NCBI GenBank assembly: GCA_963663525.2
Contig: CAXXHC010000003.1
Location: 1,426,001-1,490,000 of the forward strand
DNA length: 64,000 nucleotides
Direction: 5' to 3'
Origin: G963663525 sp963663525
GTDB taxonomy: Bacteria; Myxococcota_A; SURF-8; G963663525
The notes beneath the pieces were generated by a model. It did not search any database and had not been told where the DNA came from. It saw nothing but the letters and a program-made list of their open reading frames with translations. Positions 27,699 to 36,723 of the stretch are shown piece by piece. A program made the translations under genes and the position numbers. Positions within the stretch are counted from its first letter, which is position 1, and each line of letters opens with the position of its first letter.

Positions 27699-27721
27699 TT
27701 AAGGAAAGCGGATTTATACGA

Positions 27722-27776
27722 AAAACGCTATGGTTCGATACGATTTGCTTCGCAAATCACTCACCATGAGCGTTTT
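27722..27776 (+). terminator. Long hairpin terminator after tmk-methyltransferase
   Basis: Outer arms AAAACGCTATGGT and ACCATGAGCGTTTT enclose an inner perfect stem GATTTGC-TTC-GCAAATC (27742-27758). The 3' arm ends in TTTT. Confidence 0.7.
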
Positions 27777-27974
27777 ACCTCTTGGATGAAAAAGTGGGGA
27801 TGGGTCAGGATTATGGGTGGAAAGGCGAGGCAAAACCTTGACCCCCACCTTTCATCCCACTACAATGATCCTGGATTCGATTCATCGTATTGAAGTGTTC
27901 GAAAGAATCAAAACCCTGGAGATTCGGTTGCTTGGGGGAAAACGGCTCTGGATGACAGGAGTTTGGGTGCCATC

Positions 27975-29210
27975 ATGAACGTACTGATTACGGAAAATAC
28001 GCAGCTCGAAATTCGCGGAGGAATTCAGCTCGACAAGCGAAAACTTTCGCCGCAGGAAGCCTTCCTGCTTTCGAGAATCAAGGGGCCGACGAGCGTCAAG
28101 GAACTCTACCGCATCAGCATGGTGGATCAGGAGGCGACCGCCACGATCATCAAGCGGCTGGTAGACAACGGCATTCTGCAAAGCTCGGGTGGTGACGTCC
28201 CCAGTATGCAGCAAAGCGCGGCGCGTGGTGCGCAGAAAAAGGACGAATACAACGGTTTTATCTTCGATCTGCAACTGATGCAGGAAGATGTGGATCTGAC
28301 CGACGAGCAGCGCAAAGACATCATTTTCACGTACCAGAACCTGGAAGGAAAGACTTTCTTCCAGGTCTTGGGCGTACCCTATGACGCCGGAGCGGCTCGG
28401 GTGAAAAAAGCTTTTTTGAGCAAAAGCAAAAAATACCACCCCGACCGTTTTTTCCGCCGCCGATTGGGTAGTTTCGAGCGTATGATTAACGACATCTATT
28501 CCATGCTCAGCCGCGCCCAGTTTACCTTGCTGGACCCGGTGAAAAAACGCGAATACCTGAAAAAGCTCGAACGAGAAGGCAAACTTGACAATTCCGATCA
28601 TCTCCAGAATCTCGAAAAAGAAGAGCGCGCTCGCCAGCAGCGTATCCGCGATGCCCTGCAAAGCCGTCGTTTGAAACGCAATCCTTTGATGGAGCGGGTG
28701 AAAAAGGCCAAGGAATACTACGAAGCCGGACGTCAGGCCGTCGAGCGGGAAAACTACCTCGCGGCGATGAACAACTTCCGGCTGGCCTCCTCGTTCGACC
28801 CGCATAACGAAATCTATCGCGCCAAGGTAGACGAGGTCATCGATCGCGCCAACTTGGAGCGCGCGCGTAAAATGCTGCAAAAAGCCCAGATGGGCCAGTC
28901 GTTCAACCGCGAGGATTTTCTCGACCAGTACGAGGAAGCGGCGGAAATGGGACAGAAGGACCACTCGATCCAGTTCGCCGCTGCCCAGGCGTTCCTGGAA
29001 AACGAGATGCCCGCCAAAGCTCGTACCTATCTGCGCAGAGCGGTAAAACTCGCACCGAAAAACATCGATTACAAAATGATTCTCGGCACATTGCTGTTGC
29101 GGACGAAAAAACGTACGGAAGCCGTGGAGTTGTTCGAGGAAGTGCTTAAGCTCAAACCGGGTCACGATCGAGCGAAGGAGTTGCTCAAAGAAGCGAAGAA
29201 ATGGTTCTAA
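27975..29210 (+). CDS. J-domain (DnaJ-like) cochaperone with N-terminal helical domain and TPR
   Basis: 411 aa from ATG 27975; an in-frame TTG at 27963 sits too close to the AGGAG at 27957. Residues about 1-75 resemble a winged-helix-type module (KLSPQEAFLLSRIKGPTSVKELYRIS...ATIIKRLVDNGIL) often found on J proteins of myxobacteria. The J domain follows: TFFQVLGVPYDAGAARVKKAFLSKSKKYHPDRF, with the HPD tripeptide that stimulates DnaK. It continues as a long charged helix (EREYLKKLEREGKL...) and C-terminal TPRs (residues about 235-410, ending VLKLKPGHDRAKELLKEAKKWF). The dnaK-like gene follows in the same direction, so they are presumably partners. Confidence 0.85.
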   Translation: MNVLITENTQLEIRGGIQLDKRKLSPQEAFLLSRIKGPTSVKELYRISMVDQEATATIIKRLVDNGILQSSGGDVPSMQQSAARGAQKKDEYNGFIFDLQLMQEDVDLTDEQRKDIIFTYQNLEGKTFFQVLGVPYDAGAARVKKAFLSKSKKYHPDRFFRRRLGSFERMINDIYSMLSRAQFTLLDPVKKREYLKKLEREGKLDNSDHLQNLEKEERARQQRIRDALQSRRLKRNPLMERVKKAKEYYEAGRQAVERENYLAAMNNFRLASSFDPHNEIYRAKVDEVIDRANLERARKMLQKAQMGQSFNREDFLDQYEEAAEMGQKDHSIQFAAAQAFLENEMPAKARTYLRRAVKLAPKNIDYKMILGTLLLRTKKRTEAVELFEEVLKLKPGHDRAKELLKEAKKWF

Positions 29211-29220
29211 ACGCACGCGG

Positions 29221-29243
29221 AAAAAAACCGAACGGTTTTTTCA
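29221..29243 (+). terminator. Short terminator-like hairpin after the J-protein gene
   Basis: AAAAAACCG pairs with CGGTTTTTT across AA, followed by CA. The stem is mostly A-T, so efficiency is uncertain. It separates the J-protein gene from the DnaK gene. Confidence 0.45.
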
Positions 29244-29413
29244 TTGCCTTGACACCTCCAAATGTAGTATTTCATTGCGGAAACGAATGCTTCGAAACGT
29301 TAGGATGGATGTGAACGTTCGTACAGCAGAACGCTTTTAGGTAGAAAACGGGGAAACTCCCCGTGGACGCGAACGAAACGCCATTCGGACAGCCTTGGTT
29401 TTGTGGGGTAGGT

Positions 29414-31300
29414 ATGAGTCCAGTTATCGGCATTGATTTGGGAACCACCAACTCCTGCGTGGCATACATCGAAGATGGCGTGCCCATCGTGATTCCCAAC
29501 AAAGGAGGCTACAAGGTCACACCTTCCGTCGTGGCGGTGACTCCGGCCAACAAGCGTCTTGTCGGACAACCCGCCAAGCGGCAGTCCATCACCAACCCCA
29601 GCAACACCGTTTCCGCGATCAAGCGCCTCACGGGTCGCATCTGGGGCTCGCCCCTTGTCGAAGCCGCCCGCATTACCAGTCCTTTCGATCTTGTCGAAGG
29701 ACAGAATCACGACGTTCGCGTCAAGATGATGGACAAAGTGTACTCGGTTCCGGAAATCCAGGCGATGATCCTTTCCGAACTGCGCCAGGTCGCCGAGGAT
29801 CACATCGGTGAGCCGGTCAACCAGGTCGTGATTACCGTCCCCGCCTATTTCAAGGATGCTCAGCGGCAAAGCACCAAAGACGCCGGAAAGATCGCCGGGC
29901 TGGACGTACTGCGCATCATCAACGAGCCTACTGCAGCGGCATTGGCCTATGGCTATGGCAAGAAACTGAACAAAAAGGTCGCCATTTACGACCTTGGCGG
30001 CGGTACGTTCGATATCTCGATTCTCGAAATCCACGACGGCGTGTTCGAGGTGCTCACCTCCAACGGAGACACGTTCCTGGGTGGCGAAGACTTCGACGCC
30101 CGCATCGTCGATTGGCTTCTGGATGAGTTGGAGGAAGCCCACGGAATCGATCTGCGTGGCGACAAAATGGCCACTCAGCGCCTCAAAGACGCAGCGGAAA
30201 CGGCGAAGATCGCGCTTTCCAGTGCCGAACAGACCGACATCAATCTTCCGTTCCTGGCCTCCACTCCTGAAGGCGAAGCGTTGCACCTCGAACGCAGACT
30301 GCTGCGCTCGGAATACGAAGAGATGGTCGAGGATCTCGTGTCCCGCACTGTTGATATCTGCGACCGGGCCTTGCAGGACATCAAGCTCAAGAAGCGCCAG
30401 ATCGACGAACTGATTCTCGTTGGCGGTCAGACCCGTATGCCGTTGGTGTTCAACTCCGTAAAATCCTTTTTCGGACGCGGACCGCTCAAGTCGCTCAATC
30501 CCGATGAAGCCGTGGCGCTGGGAGCTGCAATCCAGGCCAACATGCTAATCGGTCAGGGACCGATGGAAGACGAGAGCACGCCGTCGCAGACGATTCCGCA
30601 ACCTCGGTCCAACGCCCTATTGCTGGATTTGACCCCGCACTCTCTGGGTATTGAGATAAGCGGTGGATATTACAAGGAAATCGTTCCGAAGGACTCGCCT
30701 ATTCCCATCAGTCGCCACCACATTTTCACCACCGAGCGCGACAATCAGGAAGAGGTGGACATCATCGTGGTGCAAGGCGAGGAAGTTTCCGACGGATCTG
30801 GCGAAAAAGGAAAAGTCCACAATTTCAACGTGTTGGGCGAATTCCGGTTGACCAATATCAAAAAAGCGCCGCGCGGTGAAACCAAAATCAAGGTCTTTTT
30901 CGATATCGACGCCAACGGGACGGTCACCGTCTCCGCGATGGATCTGGATACCGGCGACGAACAGTCGATTATCGTGAACGCCGACTCCTACCTGTCCGAC
31001 AACGAAATCACCCAGATGATCGAAGACAACCGGGCGCATCTGCTTCAGCGCGAGCAGGAAGAAGCTCATAAAAGAGCCATGCACAGCGTCCAGCAGAATC
31101 TGAAATACATTCGTAGCGTACTGCCCATCGTTCGCCCCCACATGGAAAGCAAATCCTCGCGGCGTCGTGCCTTGGAGCAAATTGAATACATGATGAATCG
31201 GGCAGACGAAGCATTGGCCAAGCAGGACACAGCCATCCTGTTGGAGTTGGAAGACTTCCTGGAAAAAACCAAGAACATCCTTCGAAAAGCGCAGAAGTAA
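29414..31300 (+). CDS. dnaK: DnaK/Hsp70 chaperone
   Basis: The open frame begins at 29363, but ATG 29414 begins the standard MSPVIGIDLGTTNSCVA, giving 628 aa. ATPase-domain motifs are in place: IGIDLGTTNSCVA (phosphate 1), VITVPAYFKDAQRQ.TKDAG, IINEPTAAALAYG, IYDLGGGTFDISILEI (phosphate 2), and ILVGGQTRMP.V (adenosine). The substrate-binding part (LLDLTPHSLGIE...KVFFDIDANGTVTVSAMD) is followed by a helical lid. It differs from housekeeping DnaK in having a bulky insertion before the beta-domain (GQGPMEDESTPSQ) and an RHHIFTTERDNQE variant of the usual T.K.. motif. It may therefore be a second, specialised Hsp70 working with the neighbouring J protein. The next gene starts 12 nt later. Confidence 0.88.
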   Translation: MSPVIGIDLGTTNSCVAYIEDGVPIVIPNKGGYKVTPSVVAVTPANKRLVGQPAKRQSITNPSNTVSAIKRLTGRIWGSPLVEAARITSPFDLVEGQNHDVRVKMMDKVYSVPEIQAMILSELRQVAEDHIGEPVNQVVITVPAYFKDAQRQSTKDAGKIAGLDVLRIINEPTAAALAYGYGKKLNKKVAIYDLGGGTFDISILEIHDGVFEVLTSNGDTFLGGEDFDARIVDWLLDELEEAHGIDLRGDKMATQRLKDAAETAKIALSSAEQTDINLPFLASTPEGEALHLERRLLRSEYEEMVEDLVSRTVDICDRALQDIKLKKRQIDELILVGGQTRMPLVFNSVKSFFGRGPLKSLNPDEAVALGAAIQANMLIGQGPMEDESTPSQTIPQPRSNALLLDLTPHSLGIEISGGYYKEIVPKDSPIPISRHHIFTTERDNQEEVDIIVVQGEEVSDGSGEKGKVHNFNVLGEFRLTNIKKAPRGETKIKVFFDIDANGTVTVSAMDLDTGDEQSIIVNADSYLSDNEITQMIEDNRAHLLQREQEEAHKRAMHSVQQNLKYIRSVLPIVRPHMESKSSRRRALEQIEYMMNRADEALAKQDTAILLELEDFLEKTKNILRKAQK

Positions 31301-31312
31301 GAGGCGGGAACC

Positions 31313-32500
31313 TTGGTGGAACTCGATAGCCTGGTTGAAGCGGGACTGCTAACGCAGGATCAGGCCGAAAAAGCGCGTGACGCCTGGCGGACGAAGTCCC
31401 GTTTCGCCTGCTTGTGGACTTTAAAGCAGAGATGGTTGGATGAAAATGCCCTGATGGAGCATTTCACTCGGCAAAGCGGTCTTTCCAATCTGTCTCTGGC
31501 GGAAATCCGGCGTATTCACCCCTCTTTACGCGAAGTATTGCCCGATGATCTCCTCGTGCATTTCCGCGTGTTGCCTCTGGATATCATCAAATCGAAACTG
31601 ACACTGGCCGTATCCGTGCCGCTGTCTTCCGAAACGATCGAAGATCTGGAGTTTTTCACGGGGCTTTCCATCGAGCAGATTCTCGTGAAAGATTCCGAAC
31701 TTGTGCGGTCCGTCGAATTCCATTTTGCCTTGCGTTTGGAATCGTTTGCCCTTCCGGTCAAAGAGGCCGCTCCTCCCTCCGAAGAGGAAAGCGAAGACAT
31801 TCTTCCGGCTCCCCCCGATGAAGCCCAGGCGTCGGAATCTCCGAGACCTGAGGAATCCTCTCAGCTCTCGAATGACGATTTGGAAAACCTGCAACGGGAA
31901 ATCTCCGATTTGACCATGGAATCCGGCCAGTCGGCGGTAATTTCGGTTGAAATTCCAGAGGTTGAAAGCGACGAGGAAGACGAGTACGAGGAGTTCGAGG
32001 AGGAATTCCTACTGCCCACCGAGGAGTTGGGCGTGGCGCTGGCAGAGGCGGAAAACCGTAACGAAGTCATAGAGATATCCATGGACTGGTTGCTGCGGTT
32101 TTTCGAGGACGCGCTGTTTTGTTCCATCAAGCAGACCGTGCTGAGCGGCTACGTAGGGAAGGGAAATCACCTCGACAAAGAAACGGCCAAGAAGATCCAG
32201 GTCGATTTCAGCGGGGACGAAACCCTACAAGCCCTGATCGAAGAGCGCGTCGTGCAGATGGCTGTCCCTGAGTCGAAAAAACTTGCCGAAGTGATGGTCC
32301 TGGCCGGGCATCCTTCGACGATACCCTGCGCGGTGCTGCCCATCGAACTCAAGGGCCGCGTGATTGGCCTGTTCATTGGACTTTCTCCCCTGGAAGAGGA
32401 TTTGACCGACGACGAGGAAGAGTGGAACGAGGTCGCCGAGCAAATCGCCGCCGCCATCGAAGTGCAGATCCTGGCTCAGAAAATCGGTGTGGGATCGTAG
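31313..32500 (+). CDS. GspE N-terminal (MshEN) domain protein with acidic linker and GAF-like C-terminus
   Basis: 395 aa from TTG 31313 (GTG 31316 equally possible). Residues about 1-140 match the GspE/MshE N-terminal domain pattern: LVEAGLLTQDQAEKA, LDENALMEHFTRQSGL, IRRIHPSLREVLPDDLLVHFRVLPLDIIKSKLTLAVSVPLSSETIEDLEFFTG. This domain can bind c-di-GMP in the MshE subfamily, but here there is no attached ATPase. A Glu/Asp/Pro-rich linker (about 150-240) follows. The last 140 residues look like a GAF/PAS-like sensory fold (VMVLAGHPSTIPCAVLPIELKGRVIGLFIG...AEQIAAAIEVQ). It directly follows the dnaK-like gene (12 nt), suggesting one transcript and a signalling role linked to a chaperone. Function is not established. 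Confidence 0.7.
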   Translation: MVELDSLVEAGLLTQDQAEKARDAWRTKSRFACLWTLKQRWLDENALMEHFTRQSGLSNLSLAEIRRIHPSLREVLPDDLLVHFRVLPLDIIKSKLTLAVSVPLSSETIEDLEFFTGLSIEQILVKDSELVRSVEFHFALRLESFALPVKEAAPPSEEESEDILPAPPDEAQASESPRPEESSQLSNDDLENLQREISDLTMESGQSAVISVEIPEVESDEEDEYEEFEEEFLLPTEELGVALAEAENRNEVIEISMDWLLRFFEDALFCSIKQTVLSGYVGKGNHLDKETAKKIQVDFSGDETLQALIEERVVQMAVPESKKLAEVMVLAGHPSTIPCAVLPIELKGRVIGLFIGLSPLEEDLTDDEEEWNEVAEQIAAAIEVQILAQKIGVGS

Positions 32501-32532
32501 AACGCTGAATCATCTCTCCCCGAATCATGTCA

Positions 32533-32562
32533 TTGTCAATCCCAAGACTTTTGGAGTAGACT
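32533..32562 (+). promoter_or_regulatory. Possible promoter of the radical SAM pair
   Basis: TTGTCA (32533-32538), 18-nt spacer, TAGACT (32557-32562), 30 nt upstream of the first radical SAM gene. The match is moderate. Confidence 0.4.
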
Positions 32563-32591
32563 AAAGCCGTTTTCCTTGAAGGAGGGACTTG

Positions 32592-34505
32592 GTGGCACGG
32601 CATTCCTCGATTTCCGGCATTCTCGAAACGGTCCGGCGCATTCGTCCGTATGCGTTCAGCGATTTCTACCGGCGTGGACGCCCGGTGCGCCGCAGCCCCG
32701 CTCCATCCCCACCACAGATTACCTTTCTGTTGCTCCAGCGCTGTTCGCTGGGCTGCCGTTTCTGTTTCGCGGGGTCCGCGCTGAAACGTGGCGGCGATGT
32801 GGCGTTTTCGCGCCTCAAACCGCTGTTCGATGCCTGCCGCGACGTGCACCGCGCCGTCATGCTGGGGGGCGAACCTTTCGAACATCCCGAAATCATTGAG
32901 ATTTTAGGTTATGCGATGGAGGTTATCTCGGAAGAAGTCGAGGTTTACACCAACACCGCGCACCTTCCCGAGACCCTCGACGAACTCGACGCTTGGTTGG
33001 AACGCTTGGGCGACGGACACCGGCGGGCGAGACTTGTTCTTACCATGGCCATCGACCGCTACCACATCGAGCGCCTGGGAGAGGCACGCAGCCGCGAGCG
33101 TGTGCGCCAATGGCTGGAGTTGAGGGAAAAGCGGGGAAGAAAGGTGCGTTTCAACCTCACCGACGAAGCCTTTCAAGGAGAAACCTACCTGTCGCGCTTC
33201 GCCGTGCGGGATGTGCTGGCCGGGTTCTCGCCGGAACTGGCCGAGTTTTTCTTTGCACTCAACGAAGCTCAGGATATCGAAAACCTGTTTTATTTCAACC
33301 CTGTACAACGGCAGGGCCGACGTCGGGCCGACCATGGCGCGTCCGTGCCCCTTCGTCTGAGCGAACTTGCGCGAGGCGGCGACCTGGTGATCGGTCCCGA
33401 CCTTGGCGATGAAGGCGACTCCCCGCCGCTGGCTCTTTTCGATTCGCTCAATGCCGCTTGGGCTTCGCCGCCGCCTGCGTTCAGCCGCGTGGCGCTACTG
33501 GAGGGCGAACGGGCGCAAGATCTTGCCGACGCCGTGCGAAAAGCCTTGTGCGCACGCACGTTTTTTGCTTCCTCCGGGCCTGCGAACGTAAAGGCGGAAA
33601 CGTCCGATCCGTGCACGCAACTGTCCGATTTTAAAGAAGAATGCCTGTTCGCCATGAGGCTTGTGGCGCACTCGCCGGATGATTTGTGGAGCACCATAGC
33701 CGGGCGGCTTTTCGAGGCGGCGCAGGATGTCGGCGAGTTGGAGCCGGAGGCGGCTTCCTGGACCGAAACACTGCCGTTGCCCCTGCCGGTGCTTCACGAT
33801 CTCACCCGTCGTTTCATGGAACAATCTCCCGAAACCCTGCCGGACTGGATCACGGATTTCGTTCGGGAGCGCTTGCACGAAACCGGCGAAGGGGATGCCC
33901 CACAAGCACCTGTTTTGGAAACCGAATGGCTCGACCTGGAGGCGATGATTCCCTCGGAAACGCCGCTTCGCCTGCCGATGAGCAGCATCGGGGTGGACAC
34001 CGGCTTGGGACCGTATCCTGGCGAAAGCAGCCACCCAGTGAGGATCGAGGCTACCGTGCTTCCAACGGTTCGTATTCACTGGGATTTTCCGGGATTTCAG
34101 CCTTCTCGCGTTGGCGAAAGCCGCCCCGGCGACGCCCGGTTGTGGCTGCGTTTCTGGAGGCTTGTGGTAGGCGAAACGTTTTGGCGGGCTGCCGTTTTGG
34201 CATGGCGGGAAGCGCTGCAAGCAAGGTACTCCGATAAAGGAGCCTTGGAGGTGTGGCTCGATGAAATGGCCTCCGAGGAAGCACCCGCCGAAGCGCTTTT
34301 TGTCCAGGCTGCCCGCGATCCGGGGCGGATGTTCCGCCTGCTCGCCTTCGAGCCTCGTCGGGGCGGTATCAACTGGATGAACGTCGAGCTTCTTCAAGCG
34401 CTGTTGGACGATCCGGGCGAGGGCTGGGATGCGCGCAAGCTGGCGTCGTTTCGCCAGGGATTGCAAGCCGCATTGGAACGTGCCCGGCGGAGGAAAGCGC
34501 CATGA
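32592..34505 (+). CDS. Radical SAM protein, long divergent C-terminal region
   Basis: GGAGGG at 32581 lies 6 nt before GTG 32592 (an overlapping TTG at 32589 is too close), giving 637 aa. The [4Fe-4S]-binding CxxxCxxC is at Cys51-Cys55-Cys58 (RCSLGCRFC), followed by a GGEPF motif and a partial TIM-barrel pattern (VYTNTAHLPETLDELDAW). The enzyme should therefore cleave SAM to a 5'-deoxyadenosyl radical. From about residue 240 on the sequence is Leu/Glu-rich without known domains; I see no SPASM cysteine cluster. It overlaps the next gene by 4 nt (ATGA), so the two are made together. Substrate unknown; no small precursor peptide gene is visible beside it. Confidence 0.8.
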   Translation: MARHSSISGILETVRRIRPYAFSDFYRRGRPVRRSPAPSPPQITFLLLQRCSLGCRFCFAGSALKRGGDVAFSRLKPLFDACRDVHRAVMLGGEPFEHPEIIEILGYAMEVISEEVEVYTNTAHLPETLDELDAWLERLGDGHRRARLVLTMAIDRYHIERLGEARSRERVRQWLELREKRGRKVRFNLTDEAFQGETYLSRFAVRDVLAGFSPELAEFFFALNEAQDIENLFYFNPVQRQGRRRADHGASVPLRLSELARGGDLVIGPDLGDEGDSPPLALFDSLNAAWASPPPAFSRVALLEGERAQDLADAVRKALCARTFFASSGPANVKAETSDPCTQLSDFKEECLFAMRLVAHSPDDLWSTIAGRLFEAAQDVGELEPEAASWTETLPLPLPVLHDLTRRFMEQSPETLPDWITDFVRERLHETGEGDAPQAPVLETEWLDLEAMIPSETPLRLPMSSIGVDTGLGPYPGESSHPVRIEATVLPTVRIHWDFPGFQPSRVGESRPGDARLWLRFWRLVVGETFWRAAVLAWREALQARYSDKGALEVWLDEMASEEAPAEALFVQAARDPGRMFRLLAFEPRRGGINWMNVELLQALLDDPGEGWDARKLASFRQGLQAALERARRRKAP

Positions 34506-36664
34506 AGTTTCCCGAAACACGCATCGCCACCGGAGGATGCGGACAGCCGCTTTGCGCTCTTTGCACCGAACGTGGGGCCGTTCGTCCCCGTGCTTTAAAA
34601 GAGATCCTTGCGGACATCGATGCGGCGGCGGAACATGGCGAAAATACGGTGTTTTTCGACGACCACGAGCCGTTGTTGCACCCGGAAATCAAAGCGATTC
34701 TCGCGGCGTGCGTGCGCCATCGTCTGGCGTTTTTCGTCGCTACCAGCGGACTCGCGGCGAGTTCCGCAAGAATCCTCGAAAACCTGCGCAGACTGGGTTT
34801 GAAAGGGCTGCTTTTCCGGCTGGCCGGATTCCACCCGGAAATCGGGCAGTTGGTCTGGGGACGATCGGGAATGGAGGAACGCACGGAAAACGCTTTGAAT
34901 ACGCTGCTTTCCAGCACTCTGCCTTTCGAGGTGGAAATTCCTGTCACGCCCTTCAATCGCGGTGTACTCGACCGCAGCCTGTTGGAGTTGGAACAGAGAT
35001 ACGGACTTTCCGGGCGGCTTTCGGACCCTCAGAATCACTTCGCCGATGCCTGCGTCCGTGCCGCCGAACGTCTGGCGATTCGGCGCGGCGAACGCACACC
35101 GACGCAGCCCGCATCCATTCTCTTCTATCCTGTTGAAAAAACGGAAGATTTCGATCCAGCTCGTTGTCACTATCGTGGTCACGAAGATTCGGACACCCAC
35201 GACCTCGTCCGCGCATGGTTGAAACGTTCGGATGAAACGTGGGAAGTTTTTGAAACTACAAGCGAATTTTCTTTTGATCTTGTGGTGTCAAAAAATCTTC
35301 GTGGGCGCATGGCCTTGCATACTTCGAACGGGTTCGCTCCCTATCGTCTCGACGATACCTGCCGGAGTTGCCCGCGTCTGTGCCGTTGCGGAGCGGCCTT
35401 CGTCCCCGACGAATCCCTGCCGCAATCCGGGGAAATTCCCGGCCCGGCGTGTCCGGCGAGCTATGCCGCCCTTTGTGAGGCGCTGGCGAAAAATCCGCAA
35501 CGTCTCGTGGTCGAGGGGGCATCCACCATTTGCCGGGCCGTAGCGGAAGACTCCGAGACGCCTCCGGAGTCGAAACGCACGCTCGAAACCTGGGAAGTCG
35601 CCGATATCGCAAAGGGTTTCGGGTATGGCGTCGTCGATTACGACCTGCGGCGCGATGCCATCGACGGCGCGTGGCGGCTGGTGCTTGGTCAGGATTCTCC
35701 GGTTTTGAAACGAGGTCCGGGAGCATTGGCCGTGTTGCAGCTTTCCTCTGCCTGCGTCAATCGTTGCCTGATGTGCAGCCTTCCGCAGATGTTCCACGGA
35801 CAATGGGTGTCCAGCGAGGATTCCGTCCGTCTACTCGAAGAGTTGTATTTGTTGGGTTACGACACCTGCGACGTCTTCGGCGGCGAGATCACCTTGCGTG
35901 GCGATTTCGTGGAACTCATGCGTTTCGCCAAGGAAACGGGCCTGCGGGCGACCTTCATCAGTTCCGGCCACAACCTGGATCGGGAGCGCATCGGACGCCT
36001 TTCCGAGGCCGGGGTGGACAAGTGCACCATCGCGCTCGACGCCCCGGACGCCGAATTGCACGACGCGATCAAGAATCGTCCGGGCATTTACGAGCAGGCG
36101 ATGCGCGCCATACGCGTCGTGCTGGACGATGCCCGGTTGCCTCTCGAAGTCAATACCGTGGTGCTGACGCAAAACGTGTACGACCTTCCCATCCTGCACG
36201 AAATGCTGGTCGACATGGGCGTTCGCCGGCATCGGTTGTTTTACTGCATCGACGGGTTGTTCGGCATGGGCGATCCTCCTTACCTGACCTACGAACAGTC
36301 ACTGGATTTCATCCGGGACGTGCATCCCAGGCTGAACCGCCTGAGCCGCGAGAGAGGCACGCTGATCGACTGGTGCCCGCCGGTGAGCTTCTCCGGTTCG
36401 GTGGAGGACGAGGCGCGGCGGTTGGAGAAAGGGATCTATACCGACGATTCCGTATCCTGCACAGCGCCGGGGCGGGAAATCTACGTGATGGTGGACGGTT
36501 CCGTATACCCCTGCGTGAACCCGACGATTTGGATGCACGAAGCCGTGGGAAAGGTGGGAACAGATCGCCTGTTGGATATCGAGAAAAGCCCCAAAATGCT
36601 TGAATTTACGAGAAAAGCCGGACACATGCCCGCCTGCGTCAACTGCATTTCGAAACGCAGTTGA
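34502..36664 (+). CDS. Double radical SAM protein with SPASM-like cysteine clusters
   Basis: 720 aa that appear to be two fused radical SAM halves. The N-terminal half has an atypical CGQPLCALC (Cys13, Cys18, Cys21; spacing C-x4-C-x2-C) followed by a barrel-like region (VFFDDHEPLLHPEIKAIL, FFVATSG) and a cysteine-rich CRSCPRLCRC (Cys287-296) like an auxiliary cluster site. The C-terminal half has canonical CVNRCLMC (Cys418, Cys422, Cys425), FGGEITLRGDFVELMRFAK (the GGEP-like region), TFISSGHNL and DKCTIALDAPDAELHD. It then has a SPASM-type end (SCTAPGREIYVMVDGSVYPCVNP...CVNC). SPASM enzymes usually modify peptides or proteins. The degenerate spacing suggests the first half may not cleave SAM normally. 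It is translationally coupled to the preceding radical SAM gene. Confidence 0.8.
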   Translation: MKFPETRIATGGCGQPLCALCTERGAVRPRALKEILADIDAAAEHGENTVFFDDHEPLLHPEIKAILAACVRHRLAFFVATSGLAASSARILENLRRLGLKGLLFRLAGFHPEIGQLVWGRSGMEERTENALNTLLSSTLPFEVEIPVTPFNRGVLDRSLLELEQRYGLSGRLSDPQNHFADACVRAAERLAIRRGERTPTQPASILFYPVEKTEDFDPARCHYRGHEDSDTHDLVRAWLKRSDETWEVFETTSEFSFDLVVSKNLRGRMALHTSNGFAPYRLDDTCRSCPRLCRCGAAFVPDESLPQSGEIPGPACPASYAALCEALAKNPQRLVVEGASTICRAVAEDSETPPESKRTLETWEVADIAKGFGYGVVDYDLRRDAIDGAWRLVLGQDSPVLKRGPGALAVLQLSSACVNRCLMCSLPQMFHGQWVSSEDSVRLLEELYLLGYDTCDVFGGEITLRGDFVELMRFAKETGLRATFISSGHNLDRERIGRLSEAGVDKCTIALDAPDAELHDAIKNRPGIYEQAMRAIRVVLDDARLPLEVNTVVLTQNVYDLPILHEMLVDMGVRRHRLFYCIDGLFGMGDPPYLTYEQSLDFIRDVHPRLNRLSRERGTLIDWCPPVSFSGSVEDEARRLEKGIYTDDSVSCTAPGREIYVMVDGSVYPCVNPTIWMHEAVGKVGTDRLLDIEKSPKMLEFTRKAGHMPACVNCISKRS

Positions 36665-36723
36665 CGATTGGGTGTTCCTTCGGTAAATGTTTGTAACCAG
36701 TTGGAATTATTAGAAATGTTTCC

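Noticed and set aside
29249..29277. Promoter upstream of dnaK (TTGACA at 29249)
   Set aside because: No acceptable -10 box at 16-18 nt; not listed as a feature.
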